Part shown: one piece after another, positions 1 through 15,400 of the stretch
How positions within the stretch are numbered: position 1 is the first letter of the stretch
How the letters are laid out: the number at the start of each line of letters is the position of its first letter
DNA from: Zonotrichia leucophrys gambelii
Taxonomy: Eukaryota > Chordata > Aves > Passeriformes > Passerellidae
Length of the DNA stretch: 64,000 nucleotides
Assembly (NCBI RefSeq): GCF_028769735.1
Contig: NC_088178.1
Span: 10,318,857-10,382,856, forward strand
Direction: 5' to 3'
The notes under the pieces: generated by a model
What the model was told of the DNA's origin: nothing
The model's database searches: none
What the model saw: only the letters and a program-made list of their open reading frames with translations
Made by a program: the position numbers and the translations under genes

Positions 1-343
1 TCTTTGCCTTAAACTATAAAGATAGCCTTAATATTTGAACCCTATGGAGATCTATGGGTGTGCATGTACGGGGAAGAGTCTCCATAGGCATGAAATCAAC
101 TTTGCTCCAAGAAGAAAGAGGGATAGAGATGTTTTTCCAAAGTAATTATTTTCTATTTGGTTGTACCTGGTATAGTACTAAGTACGAGTGCCTTTAGTCA
201 AATACCTGCTGAAGACATAGTGTTTCTTTGCTTGATTGCTCTCATGGTTTTCAGATTCAGTAGATTGTCATTAAGTAAAAATTGATTCTAGCTTATGGGA
301 TTTTTTTTCTGTTTATTTATTTTTTAAAATGTTTTTTTCCCAG
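1..343 (+). other. VAV3: VAV3 intron, 3' end
   Basis: This is the tail of the intron before the first SH3 exon. It ends in a T-rich tract and the acceptor AG at 342-343. I see no exon or repeat here, and no candidate first exon for a short SH3-SH2-SH3 isoform. Confidence 0.85.
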
Positions 344-480
344 GTTTACCAAAAATGCAAGTCATTCGGAACTACAATGGAATCCCACAGCCATCAGCAC
401 AAGATGGGCCACCATTGCATATCCAGGTTGGGGACACTATTGAACTAATTAGAGGAGATGCCCACAGCTTATTTTGGCAG
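344..480 (+). CDS. VAV3: VAV3 exon: start of N-terminal SH3 domain
   Basis: The exon begins after the acceptor cag at 341-343 with the last two bases of a Gly codon, then [12 protein letters not shown]. It runs through the first SH3 strands ([11 protein letters not shown], then GDAHSLFWQ) and ends in phase 0 at 480, before donor gtactg. In VAV proteins this SH3 is atypical and is known to bind partners such as Grb2. The ATG at 355 is an internal Met, not the gene start: coding similarity continues upstream of it to the splice site. Reading on past 480 into the intron gives a stop at 535-537, as expected for unspliced sequence. Confidence 0.95.
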
Positions 481-3400
481 GTACTGGATCATTTAGCAAA
501 TGGCTATATTCTGTTTGTCCAGATATCAACTTCTTAGTGATATATTGATCTCCTATTTTTTTTTTCTTTTTGAACAACAATAACAACAAAATTCTTTGTG
601 GTTTATCCAAATAAATGCCTCATACAACTAATTTTGCTTTGAAATTGCCAGTAGTTCCTATATGATTTAAATCTTCATTCTTGCAAACTTAAAGTAAAAA
701 TCCTGGTAAATAAATCTGCAAGAACATGACACTGGTGGCAATTCTAGTGAAATTATAAGTTAAGGAGTTAAGGAGCATGTTTGCAATTCAAAAAGCAAAG
801 TTTTTGAATTTTCAGTTCTGGTTCTGTTACACAACATAAGTAAAAGCTATGTTGACAAAACCCAGTTAGTGAATATTAAATTTATAAGGGAGAGAAATAG
901 CTCTGCAAAACAGAGCCACACCTAAACTACTTGATGCTGCCTCAAGTTAGTTAAGGATAGGGGTTTTTATGTACATGGGAGAAGTATATTGTATTGATGG
1001 CAAAATTTACTGTCATGTGATTCACATCACTGCTTTTGTTACTAAAATTTCTTCCTAAATGAGTACTATAAATGTTGAAAATGCTGACTTGCATTCACTT
1101 TAACAGTAAATGCATTAAAATATCTCATTTTTCTTGATTGCTTTCTTAACTGTTTGTATTATTGGATACATGGAAACAGAGCTAAACAGAACTATCAGGA
1201 GATTAATAGAACAACAAGTGGAAAATATCTGTCTTCTTGAATTGATGTTCCTGTTTTGATCTTCCTGATTTTTTTTTAAGCTATAATAAGGTAATGAATA
1301 TAATATAAAAACTGCCTGGTCTGTCTCATGAGTTAGGTCATACTTCTTCTTGTTTGTTTTGGCTTCTGTTTTTCTGGCTACAGTTAGGATGGAATCTTCT
1401 TCAAACTCTTCAGGACAGGATAAGTGAACTCTTGCTATGTCACTGTATCATCCTGAACATTTAATTGGGGGAAGCAATAAACAATAGAAATACTTTATGT
1501 AAAAAAATATGTAAATAGGCATAACCAAATCACCTTACCCCCTCACAAAAAACCCTCCAAACCCAAAGAACCAACCAACTCCCTTCCAAACCCCCCAACC
1601 TGTTACTTAGCACACCATGGGTATTTTGCATCAGTGAAAATAAATCTTTTCGAATGACAGAGTTTGGCCTGCATAGTTTTGTGTGTAGGACTTGGTTCTG
1701 CAGGGTCTAGAGTTCTGATCTGGAGAAGCATTTAAACCTGCTCTTGACTCAGGACTGGCTAGAAGGTAATCATCTGACTAATACAATTAGTACAAGCCAA
1801 AATTACTGCTACCGCATGGGACTGATTCTATTGCCATGTTCATACACATCTGTCAGCTCAATTTACTGGCAATTGTCTTAGAGGTTGTTTGTGATTATCA
1901 TGCTAAAGAATTTAGCTAGAATCTCATTGTGTTTAACTAGCAGAAACCAGAAAGTGTGTTAGGCTTTTCCCTAGAAGCCTCAGTAATAGATTTGAATCCT
2001 AATGGAAATTGTCATCTCCATTAGCATCATTCAGGAATTTTTTTTTCTCTTGTCACAGACTGCTTAATACAGATTTTTCTGAGTCTTTTAATGACATCTA
2101 CATTTTAAAATGTGTATTAAGAAAAAGCCTGCAAAATGCAATTTATCTTAAAATCTTTAATTATTCAAAGGGGCTTTTAGGGTAATTTACAGCTGACCCA
2201 CTAGACTAATATTACAATGGTTTTCTAAGTTGACCATTCAGAAATTCAAATGATTGTAATAGATAAGTATGTGTAGTTTAGGTAAAAATAATTCATTCTT
2301 TACAGCACATCAAATAAATAATACAGGTTACTAAGCAGTGCTTGAGCTGTAGCTCAAGTGTGGTCCAACATGTCTTGATAGACATTAATATGTTTTGTTC
2401 AGTGGCTGCTCTTACTGAGTGTGGTACCGCTTGCTATTCAGGTAGGACTAGTATTGAAAATAAGTATCACTTAGATGGCAGACTGTTTCAGAGCTCTACT
2501 TAAAATTAGGTCTGTACTCAAGTGGGATTTGTGTTTCAGGAGTAAATAGAATATATGGATACAAAGAGTAACCTGTATTCAAGCAGATGATGTGAAATGG
2601 GGTAAGGCAGCTTTGCTGAACACAGGTTCAAATCTGTGAGATTGTCATTTGTTTGCACAGAATTATTTTTTAAAATATCACTGGTATAAAGGACTTGTAG
2701 CTTAAATACTGCCTATGTGATTTTCCCTCTGCTGCCTCTGCACTTCTCTGTATTTTTGGTTAATGTGGTAGCTACTGTGTGTGATAAAAAATGTATAGTG
2801 ATTTACAGAGAATGGTGCACTCACTTATTGTGCTTAGGATAGTACCAGTCAAAGAATGTTTTTATTTCTTTTCATAAACCCTTGTTATTTTTTTACATTC
2901 AACTCCACTCTGTTGAATTTTCTGAGCTCTATTTTTTGTGGTGATATTATGGTAGAATTACACATTTAGTGTTACAGAAACAAAAGGATCTGAAACCCTG
3001 AAGAACTCTTCATGTGTGCTTATGAGGGTTTTTCCCTTTAAATTTTTTTTATTTTGCAGGTATGCCATCAAAAATAAAAAAGAAATATATTTGCATGGTT
3101 TTAATGCTTATAAAGTACTCATGCTTAATCTCATCGCCAAATGTTGAGAGTATATTATATTTACAGTCAGTATATTACATTTAATAGAGGTTAAGAATTT
3201 ACGTACTTTTAAAAAATCAGTTAAATTAAAACATTTGTTTGCCTAAATACACATTTTGATGCCTTCATTTTATGAATCTGTGTTCAGGATTTTAGGTATG
3301 CGCTCTCTTCTACTCTGAAATGTGTCTTCACTGCCAAATATTACTACTAGGAATGAAAAGATGTTTTAAGGTGGTCTTCAGGAGAGCTTGGTTGGTGTTG

Positions 3401-6400
3401 AACTGTGTGTGAGCTGCTGATGCATGGATTTGTGATACTTTTGGTGCTTAGAACCTGGAGTAAATTGGTGGTGCTGCCACTCTGGGAGGGCAGCCCTTGT
3501 GGTGCAGCAGAGGCTCAGTTTAGGCCATGCTGGATGCATTTCTGCCCCTGCTGTCCCCATTGTTGTGTGGATGCATCTCCAGCATGTCAGTGCATCACAG
3601 CCACGGAGTCATCTTCAATTCTGCTGGTGTTCCCCTGCCCAGTCGGTTTCCACTGACGTGCATCCCTTATGGAAGTGTTTAACTCTTGGATCACGAGCTC
3701 TGAATCCCACTGGAGTTTGGTCTCTCAGGTGCTGCAACCACTGCTGCACAGTGGTGTAGTCATTGTGGGGATCTGCAAGGTTGCAGGTGGCAGCTTTCTG
3801 TAGAATGCCGGCTGAGGAGGAAATAACCTGAAAGGAGATAATTAACATTAATGAAGATATCAAACACTGGCAGACATTGACAGAACTGGGAATCACATCA
3901 CAGTCTCTGAGCTCCCTTCTTGCCTCTTATCTCTCAGAGCTTTCAGATCTATCAGTTATAATTACTACTTAATTATATTAAAACCTGAACCAAACAACAA
4001 CAAAACCCACAGAAATATTGAGCAACACTTTATTAGAACAGCATTTTATTTTAAAAACTCTTGTCTTTAAAATTTATTGTCCTAAATCCCTGGGTGTGCA
4101 TTATTATTTACTGTTAATCCCAATTATGTCTCAAAAATTGAATTTTTTTTTTTTTTAGGGAAGAAATCTAACAACAGGAGAGCTTGGATTCTTCCCAAGT
4201 GATGCAGTAAAACCTTGCCCATGTGTAAGTACAATTATTTAGTTGTTTGCCACCTTACTGGAAAACTGCCCAGTTCATTAGTTCATCAAGATAAAATTAA
4301 TCTTACAAAAATAACATTGTTTCTAGTTCCTTGCTGCTTCATGATGCGTTCAGTATTGCTTAAAGTAGAGAGTTCTTATACTTTTGGTTATTGGGTGTAA
4401 GTAGGACATGTCAAGAAAACAAGTTTGATAAGCAGGTTTCACTTTTGGGAATATTTATAAATTGAACTGTCTGAAGAGTTTTCAGAGTGTAGATCAAATA
4501 TATTTTATGTGGAAGTGCACTTTCTTTATTCCCCAGCAGGAAGGTGAGAGTGCTGTGGCTCTAATCTATTCCCCAGTCACTTTGGGTTAGAGAGAGGGAT
4601 TACAGCCTAGGTAGTAAGTTTAAAAATTGTAAAACTAATATAAAACTTTGAATTCTGACTGCTTGATAAATGTTATTTTTTTCTTTATGCTCTTACCTGT
4701 CTTTACTTCACACAAGAATCTTCTCAATCTAGAAAAATTTGTGAAAGTAATAAGAAAAATAATTTTATAATATGTACTTAAGAGTTTTATGTACAGATGT
4801 GATGATATATTAATATACAATACACTTATTCCTTCTCTGCCCTCTGTGACACTGTGCATCAGATTACTGCCTTTCTTTGTTGAGGTTAATTGATAAAAAC
4901 CCATAAACACTGTAGTGATTCCTAGTCTTTACTTTGCTTTAAGGTAGTTTCACTTACTTGACCCTGATTCTCAACAGTTTGATTTACTAATAAAATTGCT
5001 TTTGTTTCAGCAATCAAGATATGCCACTTCAATGGCTTTTATAAGTAGCTGGGGTCAGCTCTTAGTAGCTGCATTTTGCTATGTCTTTGGGGCTTACTGT
5101 GCCTTAGTTTCCAGACCAAGTATACATGACATCCTAAAGAGTCTAAGTGTGTTAAAATACCATAAGACATCTTTAATACCTGATAATTCCAGGATTTTGT
5201 TTGAAGAGGAATGCACAGACTGTTTATAGGTACAAGTGTTTTTAGTTTGGGTGAGAGGACAAAATCTGAAATAAAGATGAAATTGTTGTGTGAATTTAGC
5301 TTTCATCCCTCCACCCTTTGCTTATTGTTAAATTTGTGAATTTCCCACCCCTTGCTTATTGTTCAAGGGTGGATTTGCCATTCCATGGTGTCACTGTCAG
5401 TGACCCCAGCAGTCATTGTGTAGTCATTGACCCCAAGTGTAGCAGCACTTTTAGGAATCACCAATATACTTTAAAAGCACTGGCAGTGTAATAAAAAAAT
5501 GCTGCTGAGGTGTTCTGTAGGTATCTTTCTAATGGTAAAGCTTTCTGCTAAATTTAAAATATACTATTTAGAGGAATATTGAAAATAACACAGTTTTACA
5601 GAAAGAATAAATACTATTCATGTAATGTTACCAACTGGTGTCATGATCAGAACAAAAAGATAAATTGATGCTTCACCACTGTTAACTTGGAAGGATGAAA
5701 TATAAACATCTTATTATGATAAACGATGCAGTTAAAGATACTGAAACATCAATCAGGTTTTAAACATGCTATAACTTTTACTGTTATTATTAAGTCTAAC
5801 CATCTTTACAACCATCTGATATAAAAATGCCCAGAAACAGCATAAAATCCATATATCAGAAGACTTTAGGAATGAATATTGAATGAAAAACTGCTGAGCT
5901 CCAGAATATCTATATTCCAGACTTTTCACAGATGTCCCTATAAACAATTTTTTCCCTTTAAAGTAAGTAGTATATGTCAGCAGACATTTTATGCCCTATA
6001 TGAGTAATATCTGTTTCTTCCTAGCTTTCCTCCATTTTTCTAGTTTCTGTAGAGGTATTGAATACATAGCACAGTAGGAGCCAAGAGCTCCTGGAAAAAC
6101 ATTTGATTTTATCCTCTTTATACCAATGAACAGCACTTGTTATAGGAATATATTTGTCCATTCAAAATTTACAAAAGCAACTACTCATCTGTCATTTAAC
6201 TTCTCTGGAGGATGGACTTAAACAGTCTTTGGATTTTATATCCTTTCCAGTTTATTAGCACTGCTAGAAATATTGAAACAAATTTGAAATATTTAAGGAT
6301 ATCTTGCAACATGAAAAAAACGTGTAAAAACTTTGTAATTTTTTAAACGGTGGCCTTGAAGTGTGTCGTCAGGTTGATCCACTGAAACATGTCTCTTAGG

Positions 6401-9400
6401 AATTGTCAGCATTTACACAGTCCATTTTCTGCCAGGTCTCCCCGTTGGGGGCAGAGCTGCCTGAGCAGCACCACCATACCTGCAGGGATGGGCAAGGCCG
6501 GTGCTGGTGCCGGGGTGAGCCCGGGCTCTCTGGGTGCCCTGCATCCTGAGGGGCTCATGGGCTGCCAGCGCTGCAGGGGCTGCTGAGACAGGAACCTTTT
6601 GTCCGCTCGCTGGGAATAATGCACGTTTCCTTTTGCTCTCTCAAGAGCTTGACTAAGTGACTGTTTATTACCTGTTAAGATTTACTGCTACACAAGCCAA
6701 ACACGTGAGCCTGGTTTTTTCACAGAGAACTTTAATGTCTTCCAGAGTGAAGTTTATTTCAAGGTCAAGTCTAGAGACTTGATAGAGATCTTGGTTGATA
6801 CCTGAGGTCAAGACAGTGGGAATTGTAATTGATTGCAATTCAATCAATTTAAGTTTAGAGGCCTTTGTAATAATATTTTCCTGACTTGATTTGTTTTTGG
6901 AAGTCTCTTTTGGTAACATTCCATATATCATGAATAAAAAAATTTTGAGAAGAATGTTGCTGTAGAGTCCAGAAAATAAAACATCAGTTGGTTTTACTTG
7001 AAGGGAAAAAACAAAACATGTTTGCTTACCTAAGAATATGTGACCTTAAGTTATAAGTGTGTGAGATTTGTGTTAACATTTCACTAAAATCCATTTTTCA
7101 GCACTGTGCATTTTCACACATTGTTTTAGAAGAGTAGGGGAATACTGACTTTTCACACTCTAATGGGAGATGATACTGTGCCTCTTGTGCATGAGTAATC
7201 ATTATCTATACATAAGTTTGTGTACATGTAACATACATTTTGCAAGCTGATTGCAGTTTAATTTTTAAATTTAATTTCAGAATCAAATGTCATATTTAGC
7301 AAGATACAGTTCAACAGCTGCCCAAGTCAAATACAAAGGAGTGGATGATGTCATGGGATAGAAGTTGTGGAATATCCTCAGGTCTCTCTGAAGATTATAG
7401 AGCATACTTCCCAGTGGCCAGTCCAAGGCCACACAGTCCTGAATACATGACATGAGTTTTATACATTACTGTAAATTGATTACATGTTTTAGTGTACTTT
7501 TCTACAATACAGAGCACTGAGCTATTTTGTGTATGAAATTTGAATATAGGCACTGTCAGAAAAGCTTTGTTTGAAACGTTCTGTGAAGTAAACCTACCCA
7601 AAACAAACTGTCACACAAGAAAAGAACTTAAAATATTCTGTAGTACTTTCAGAATGATACAGAGTATCTGTCCTTTATTTTAACTTCCTTTAAAGAAAAT
7701 AGACTTGTGGACAAATCAGATCACCTGGATATTGATAGCTAAATCAATCTATTATCTGGTTTTCAGGAAAAATATCTTGATCCTCATTTTCTGTATCTTT
7801 TGATATCCTAGGTTCCTAAGCCAGTAGACTACTCTTCACAACTGTGGTAAGTCTCTTTTTTTACAAGAATCTCTGAAAGAAGCAGTCACAGAAAGCAACT
7901 GTGTTTACTACAATTTAAATTATATTGGTTTAACCTTTCTAGGCTTCAGAAGAAGACATTATGTAATAGTTTGGGAAAGCAATACCATGCATTGCCTAAA
8001 AGCATTTCTGGTATAATGATTTTGATGTTTTGTTTACATGTCTGTGGCTGCACAGCCTTAGTCCCAGAGGTCTGAAATAGAACAATAAGAGATGGTTATA
8101 ATATGAGGCGTGGAAGTTTATCTTACATGTTGAGTGAATAATGGAAGGAATAATATTAAATACATCTTGTATCATGAATAATTCTGCATTTCCTTAAAAA
8201 CCCCCACCAACATTGAAACTGTAGAGATACAGGTGGCACCTGGAGATCCGGTTTAGGGGTGTCTATGGTGGTGCAAGGTTGGACTAGATGAATCTTGAAG
8301 GTCTCCTCCAACCTTGATGATGCTTTGAAAAAATGTTGTGTCAAAACTGCAACCACTGCTGCTCTGGGATTTATGAAGTGTGTGAACTCTTTCCCACAAC
8401 TCAGAAAGGACATGGTGCTTCTGAGAGAGCAGAGTAAGCATCACTTGTGTTCTTTCACTGATTTTATGCCTTGCCATTTTGACATGAGTTCTGACTTCCT
8501 CTTAACTTGCTAAAAGTGAAATTAGGATCACACCCAAACAAATAGTTATTATTTTACTTAAAGCTCCTTTCTAATTGGTTGTGATGTATTGGTGTGAAAT
8601 TTTACATAGTGGTGGGCTGTGGTGGTGACAGCCTTTGTAAAATTATAAGATAAGCATAATTTCTGTGGAAGCCAGGTCACTTTCCCCAATTAACAGTTTA
8701 ACCTGTGGTTTTGCAAATGAGTGTCTGCTGACAGCGTCTCATGATGTCCTACACAAACCACAAGGCAGAGCAAGGGCACAAATCTGCTCATGCAGCCAGG
8801 CTGCAGAGCCAGCGATTTATTTGTCTTAGCTTTCAACACTTAGCATCGGCTTTTTCAAATTTAGATGGGTTTGGCTTATTTATTTTTTTTCCTCGGGATG
8901 TTGGGTATACCCATTGCACTTGAGCCTTTCGAGATTATGCGTAATTATGAAATGAAATAAAATCCTGTCTTGTGTAAGTACCAAATTTTCAATTAGGTCT
9001 TTTGTTGACCTGATCTACCTCTGGTGGCTGCTTCTCCATTTTGTTGCAATAAATTTCTCTAGAACTCAGGTTCAAGGTTCTGGACCACTGTTGGATTGCT
9101 TCTCTTGCAGCATATATTGCAGATAGACCAGGTGGTTTTATGAACTTTTCAAGTCAGTAGTCATTTGGCTAATGCTTGGGCTCGAGCACTTTCCTTAGCA
9201 GATATTCTATTCAAAATCAATAAAAGCACTTTTTCTAATTAGGAATTCCACAGCCCCCAGCATGAATTTTTTCATGTTTTATTCCTCATTCAGAAATCTG
9301 GAAGTGGTATTCAGTTGCAACGGATATATTCTTGGCCCTCATGATATGTAGAATATTTTCACTCTCTATTGCATATTTAATACACCTTTGGAGCTTTGAA

Positions 9401-12400
9401 AAAAATCATAGGCAATTTTTATTTTCCTTGTTACAGGTTTGCAGGAGCAATGGAACGATTGCAGGCAGAAAGTGAACTGATCAACAGAGTAAACAGCACT
9501 TACCTGGTGCGGCACAGGACCAAAGAATCAGGAGAATATGCAATTAGCATTAAGTAAGTGGAATTCGATTAAGAATGCCCAAAGAAAGTTTTCCTGTGCT
9601 CATTTTTGTCTAGATAGTATTTGAAATAAATATAGAAAACAAGCCACTGTTTCCATTATATAATTATGTGCAGCCTTGAAGAGAGTCAATGTAGGAAAAC
9701 TGAAGTTGCTGTCTAAAAATACCCAGGATTTATGGGAGGAGAGAAGCAATGGTTTTGGAATGCTGATGTAGCAAGTTGGGGGTACAAAAATAAAGCTTGA
9801 GTATGTTGGAGAAGAGTAAGCAGTACAGTGAGATCTGTTCAGTTGACTGGTGAGAACTCAAAGCCCTTTGCATCTCAGACTATCCAGTAAAATGTGGGTT
9901 TGTACATTTTGTGGGGGCAAATAATTTTTTGCCTTCATGTTGTTGATCAATATGAATATAAAAGCAGGAAGTACATGGGAATTCCCAATTAGAATAAGCA
10001 GTTAGCTGTGACTTTTTTTTTCTGATGACAGATTACTTCTTTAGCTGTACTTTAATAAATATGTTTGGTTGATTAGATGTCAACTTTGTTTTGGCACAGA
10101 TATACATTTTGTCTTAAGAATTTATGTGTGTGGTGTTCTAGGGGCATGCCCTCAGGTAATTATTGATTGTGTCTGATTAAAAACACATTTATATTCATAA
10201 GTTATTCATTGCCCACAGGTACAATAACGAAGTGAAACACATCAAGATTTTAACAAGAGATGGCTTTTTCCACATTGCAGAAAATAGAAAATTTAAAAAT
10301 TTAATGGTAAGCATTGATTAGCTTTTTAACATTGTGAGATTTTCTCTGTAGCTGTTTCTGTCAGAGAGAACTACTTTGGTTTATGAAATTCCATAAAGCT
10401 ATGTGAGTGAAAGATTTCAATTGTGTCCACTCCTGCTAATAGGATAATTTTTTATGTTTATGGTTTTAGCTCTAAGTGATAATTTTATGTACTTAAGACT
10501 ACATATTTATTGTTAGGACTGGACTGTGTCCCTTGTAGTGAAGGGGAAAAGAGGAGGAATTTGAATCCTATCCATCAACCCACTCTGGAGTTAGGCTGAA
10601 TCTGGAAAGAAGAATTTGATATCTTTGGAAATCTTGGTTTTTAGGAATCAATTGGATTAAAATTTATGCAGCAGCCTTCCTGAATGCATAATCAAGTATG
10701 TGAAAATGCTAAATTAAAATGAAGGACAATACAAAACAAGAGCAGGGAGAAGCCTTAAAACCAGGAGGCCTTGGAAATTATTTTAGTTTAACCACTGATA
10801 CTCTTGTAAAACTAATACTCTGTAAAACAAGAGCATCCTAGAAGTGGGGAGAGATTCAGTGATAATCTGTAAGTGCTCATTAGAACAGCAAGAACATAAA
10901 TTTCTTGATGAAGAATGCACCAGGCTGTTTTTGCACTCTTGTCTTCATTTCACACTTAGAAGCCAGTGAGTTGTGTAGTTTTAGGGCTGGGGACTGTGAG
11001 ATCTTTTCATTGTTTAGCAGTTGTTTAGCAGTTGAAATGATGATGTTGCTCACATAGACAAGGAAGGTGACTGCTTAATCTGTGAACCCTGCAAATGATT
11101 CATTGGAAATGGATCGTGGCAAAACAGGGCAGCTGGCGACCTGCCACACTGCCAGGTTTCTTCTTGTGGCAGTGGTGCAGTTTAATGCACTGCTGCAGGC
11201 TCCAGAGTAGAGCAGAAATATAAATAAATGACCAAGTTGGATGGAAAATGAGCAAATAGAATATGCATTGCATTGCAGAATTAGGTGGACAGAAGAAATT
11301 TCTGGTGTAAGGACCTCACTGCTACCTACTTAGCCTTGCTGACATTCAAGTAGGAAAGAATTTTTTCATAATACAGATTTAGGGTATTATGAATTCTGCC
11401 CTTGAGAGTTAAATACACAAATGGTGTGGTGTTTGTACGTGCTGTGGAACAACTGCTTTGTTCTGGATAGATGCAAGAGAAAAAGTAAGAGTGTCTTAAA
11501 GAAAAGAGGAACAAAAGTAGATTGAGTAGAAGTGGGAGCAGAAGAGAGACAAAGGCAGCATCCATGGAAATGTTAAGTAGTGATCTGCAGTGACACAGCA
11601 TTTTGTACTGCTCTGGAGGGGGAAAAAAGCAGAAGAATTCTTGTGTCTAGTTTTCCTAGTACATTTGAAAAACTTCCTCCAGAGTAATTAAAATGTGCTG
11701 AGTGTGTAGAGCAGGGTGCAGTGGAAGGTCAGTTTGGCTGCTGCTGTGAATCAGGGAGATGTGACAGGCTCCTGGGGACCCCATCCATGCTGGCACGGAC
11801 TGCTTAACTCACTCGTCTGTTTGTAAGCTTGCTACTGTGATCTGTGCAACTCATGTTTTAGAGGCCAGTTGTCAGTCAACCATTTTCATGGAAGAATGGA
11901 ATTAAAACCTAAGCTTTAAAAGTAACTCTGTGACATGAAATGATTTTTTTCTTTTTCCTCAGTTTAAGACCAATTTACTTATTTTGCCTATGAACAACAT
12001 GTGTCCATTTGGAATTCTAATTACTTTTACCAAACAAAACAATCCTTACAGACTTACACTGTGCAGAAAGATAACAAAAGTTTCATACTAATTATATTCC
12101 ATTTATCCAGATATCCTACTTTGAATGCTACTTACTTACAAATCACACACAGTATTGTCATGGTAATTTGAATGTCTGGATATTCAGTGATGATATGGGA
12201 GTAAATTTCATTGCTGCCATTCCAGTTTGTGTCATGTGCTGACACGAAACAGCAAAGCCCAAAGAGTTCTTGGTATCACTGATGTAGGCTATTATAGGCT
12301 AGGCATTTTCGTAGCTTTTTGTGGTGCTGGATATTGTTTTGTTTTTGGTTTGTTTCCTGATTTTTTGGTTGAGTGTTTTTTTTCATAGAATAAAATTATT

Positions 12401-15400
12401 AGACACAGTATAATCTCCTAATTTTAAGCTTGGCTTGGTCAACTCTGATTTTGCAAGTCTAAATATAAATAAGTGGAATGAATTGAAGGGTTTATAGTAA
12501 ATAGATTGCTTTGCGCTTGCATTTCTGAAGACTGAAATCCCACATTGGAATGGATCAATTGAAGTACATTTCCTTTGAATTGTCCAGTGACTTTTAATCT
12601 TATTCTAGCTCCATGTACAAATGATGTGGTCTTGAGATTTCTAGGGCTAGTTCAAATGCAGCAGACAATGGCTGGGGTTGAAGATTTCAAACAGAGCGTG
12701 AGCTGTCAGAATCTTGATGGGTGTTGCCTTCTTTAGAGTAGGAATTTGAGTCACTTGTCTTCTTGGTTACATAAACTATTTCAGCTATTGTTTCATATTT
12801 ACATATATGAATTTTTGCATATATATGTAAAATACTCCTGTGGGTACCTATGAATGCTTATATAGATGTGCACACACAGAGACAATGAAATGTTTGGATT
12901 GGGTACCATGAGAATGTGAAACACTGGATTTTTCAGTCAGTGTGCAGTCTGACACCCCCCAAGCCTGCCCTGCTTTGGAAGTTTTACATCATCTGAATAT
13001 CTGCGCATTAAGTTGCTGTTAATTTATAAGCCTTGTGCTTTATTTCAGATCTGTGTTCTTACAAATGCCTGTGTAGATAAACATAATTTATTATAGCAAA
13101 AGAGATTTGAGAAAACAGGGACATGTACCATTCCATCCTTAGCAAGCAGCTGACCTTGCCTTCTGCCTGACTCCAGAAAAGCAAAGCCATCTTCAGCCTG
13201 ACTTAAAGGAGCAGCAAATGTTGACTCTGACAAAAAGATTTTACTTAGCTGATTTTTGGGGTGACTTTTTTGGTTTGTTTTGTTTAAATTTTTTAAGTGG
13301 CAATATAAAAGCTGGTACTTTATATTTTAAAAAAATAACCATTTTCTATGGGATGTATTGTAAAATAAGGTTATTGGTATAATGAAGCTGTCGTTGTCAG
13401 AATGCTGAATGGTGTGTGATTTCAATTTCCAATGCAAGTGTTTTTCCTTTCTGAAAGGAACTTGTAGAATACTACAAGCACCACTCTCTCAAAGAAGGTT
13501 TTCGAAGTTTGGATACTACTCTTCAATTTCCATACAAAGAATCGGAAAACTCAGTGGGACAGAGGAGTAACAGAACAGGTGGCAATGGTGAGGATTATAA
13601 GTTTTTGTGGATTACTTTCTGTCATGTATATGTGTGTATGTATATATATATTAAAAGGACAAGGTCCTTGAAGCATTTTTATCTTCCATTTTTGACATAT
13701 AACCAATTACTATGGCAATGCTTTTAGCTAGGATTTTTGGAAGCTAAGCAGATTTGGATCTGCCAGGAAATTTATAAACATGTCTAGCAAGCTTGTCTTG
13801 CTGCCAAACTTAAAATCTCCCCGATATTCAAAAATTCTATTAGACATGCTGGTGAGAGATTAAACTGCATGTTGCCTAGTTTCTTAAGAAATTTGCATAT
13901 GTGCAGCTACAAGTGTTAATATCTGTGACAATTTCTAATCCTTAAAAAGAGATTTAAATAAATCAGTCTTGTAGCATAGCCCTATGAAGTAGCACCTCAG
14001 TAATACCAAATAATTGTGTAATAAATTAGATTTACTCTACCATAATTATTTTTATGCATGTTTTTAAACATGGAATGTTCATTAGGGTTCCTTTACTAAG
14101 CTTCAAAAGTTCATGAACTACTGTCCAATGTAAATAGCAGTTAAAAAGTTGTGAGGTTTGGAGATAAACTGAGAAGCCTTGCAATGCATATGCTGTCTTT
14201 TATTTAAGCTATTAAAATTTAAGTGGAAGTCAGCATGATTTTTAGGACATGGACAGGTTCAATGTTAATGATAAAACCTACTACATGGCTGGCCTCTGAA
14301 AAGTATATAATGTTTCTGTCAAAGAGCAAATATTAGATTTGCTGTTCTGCAGTCATTGGCTGCATCTTTGTACTGTAAGAAATAAGAGGAATATAAAAAT
14401 GAATGGGGATTTTAACAATATGAAGACTGCTGTAAAAGCCCAAAAAAGCCCAGTCTAGTCTGTGTGATGATGGTGGTGGCTTTGTTACTTTCATTTGCTG
14501 TTTTCTTGAGCTTTTGTTTACTTGCTTGCCTCTGTTCCGTAACATTTCTGTAACTTTGGAGGCTTTCTTCCTCTCTTAGTTAAATTGAAGATAATTTAGG
14601 ACAAATGAATGTGAGAAACCAGCATGTCCCTGGCATTTCATTCACTGTCTCTACCTCCCAGTTCATCTTCTTTCCATTTCTGTTCTCCTTCACTGCTTCC
14701 CAGGACTTCTGTCTATTGTCTCCTCTCTGTGGTGTTCATGTCCATTCCTGGTGAATTTCTCTGCCCTGTCCCTTTAGCTCATGGTCTCCTGGTACTTCTC
14801 TCTTGATTTACTTTGCTTTTTTTTAGTTGTTATTGACTCTGAGCTGAATCAGATTGTTTTCTGTTTTTTCCTTAGGCCAGTTAGAATGTATCTCAGTTTG
14901 AATGTATCTATTCTGTCCACCGACTTCTTACTCTGCAAGAGCTCAATCCTTTCCTGCTTTACAGGACACAAGATTTATGGTAGATCCTCATTAACTTGGG
15001 TCATCATACAAAAGAAAACATCTTTTACAAGATCTTTTGGGCAGTATGTGGGAGAGCAAGAGAAATGACTGAGGGATGCTCTCATTGTAGTCCAGGGGAT
15101 GAGGAAGGGCATCTCTGCTGCAGTAACCATCAGCCCTTTGCTGCTGCAGACTGTGCTGGTGGAAACTGCAGGTTTTGTCCTAGACCAAACTGACCTGAAA
15201 AACCTTTCGATTCCCAAACTCATGTAAAATCGAATAGATTTCCATAATTCTGCTGCTTTATCTAGACTGACTCTGAATGACATGTCCTTTAATGTATTGG
15301 ACAGTCAAGTGTGTCCCTATTAGTGTGGTGATTTATTTTTTTGTTTTGTTTTGTTTGTTTAACCAAAATGATCATGATTATCAGTCCATCTCTGGGTCAC

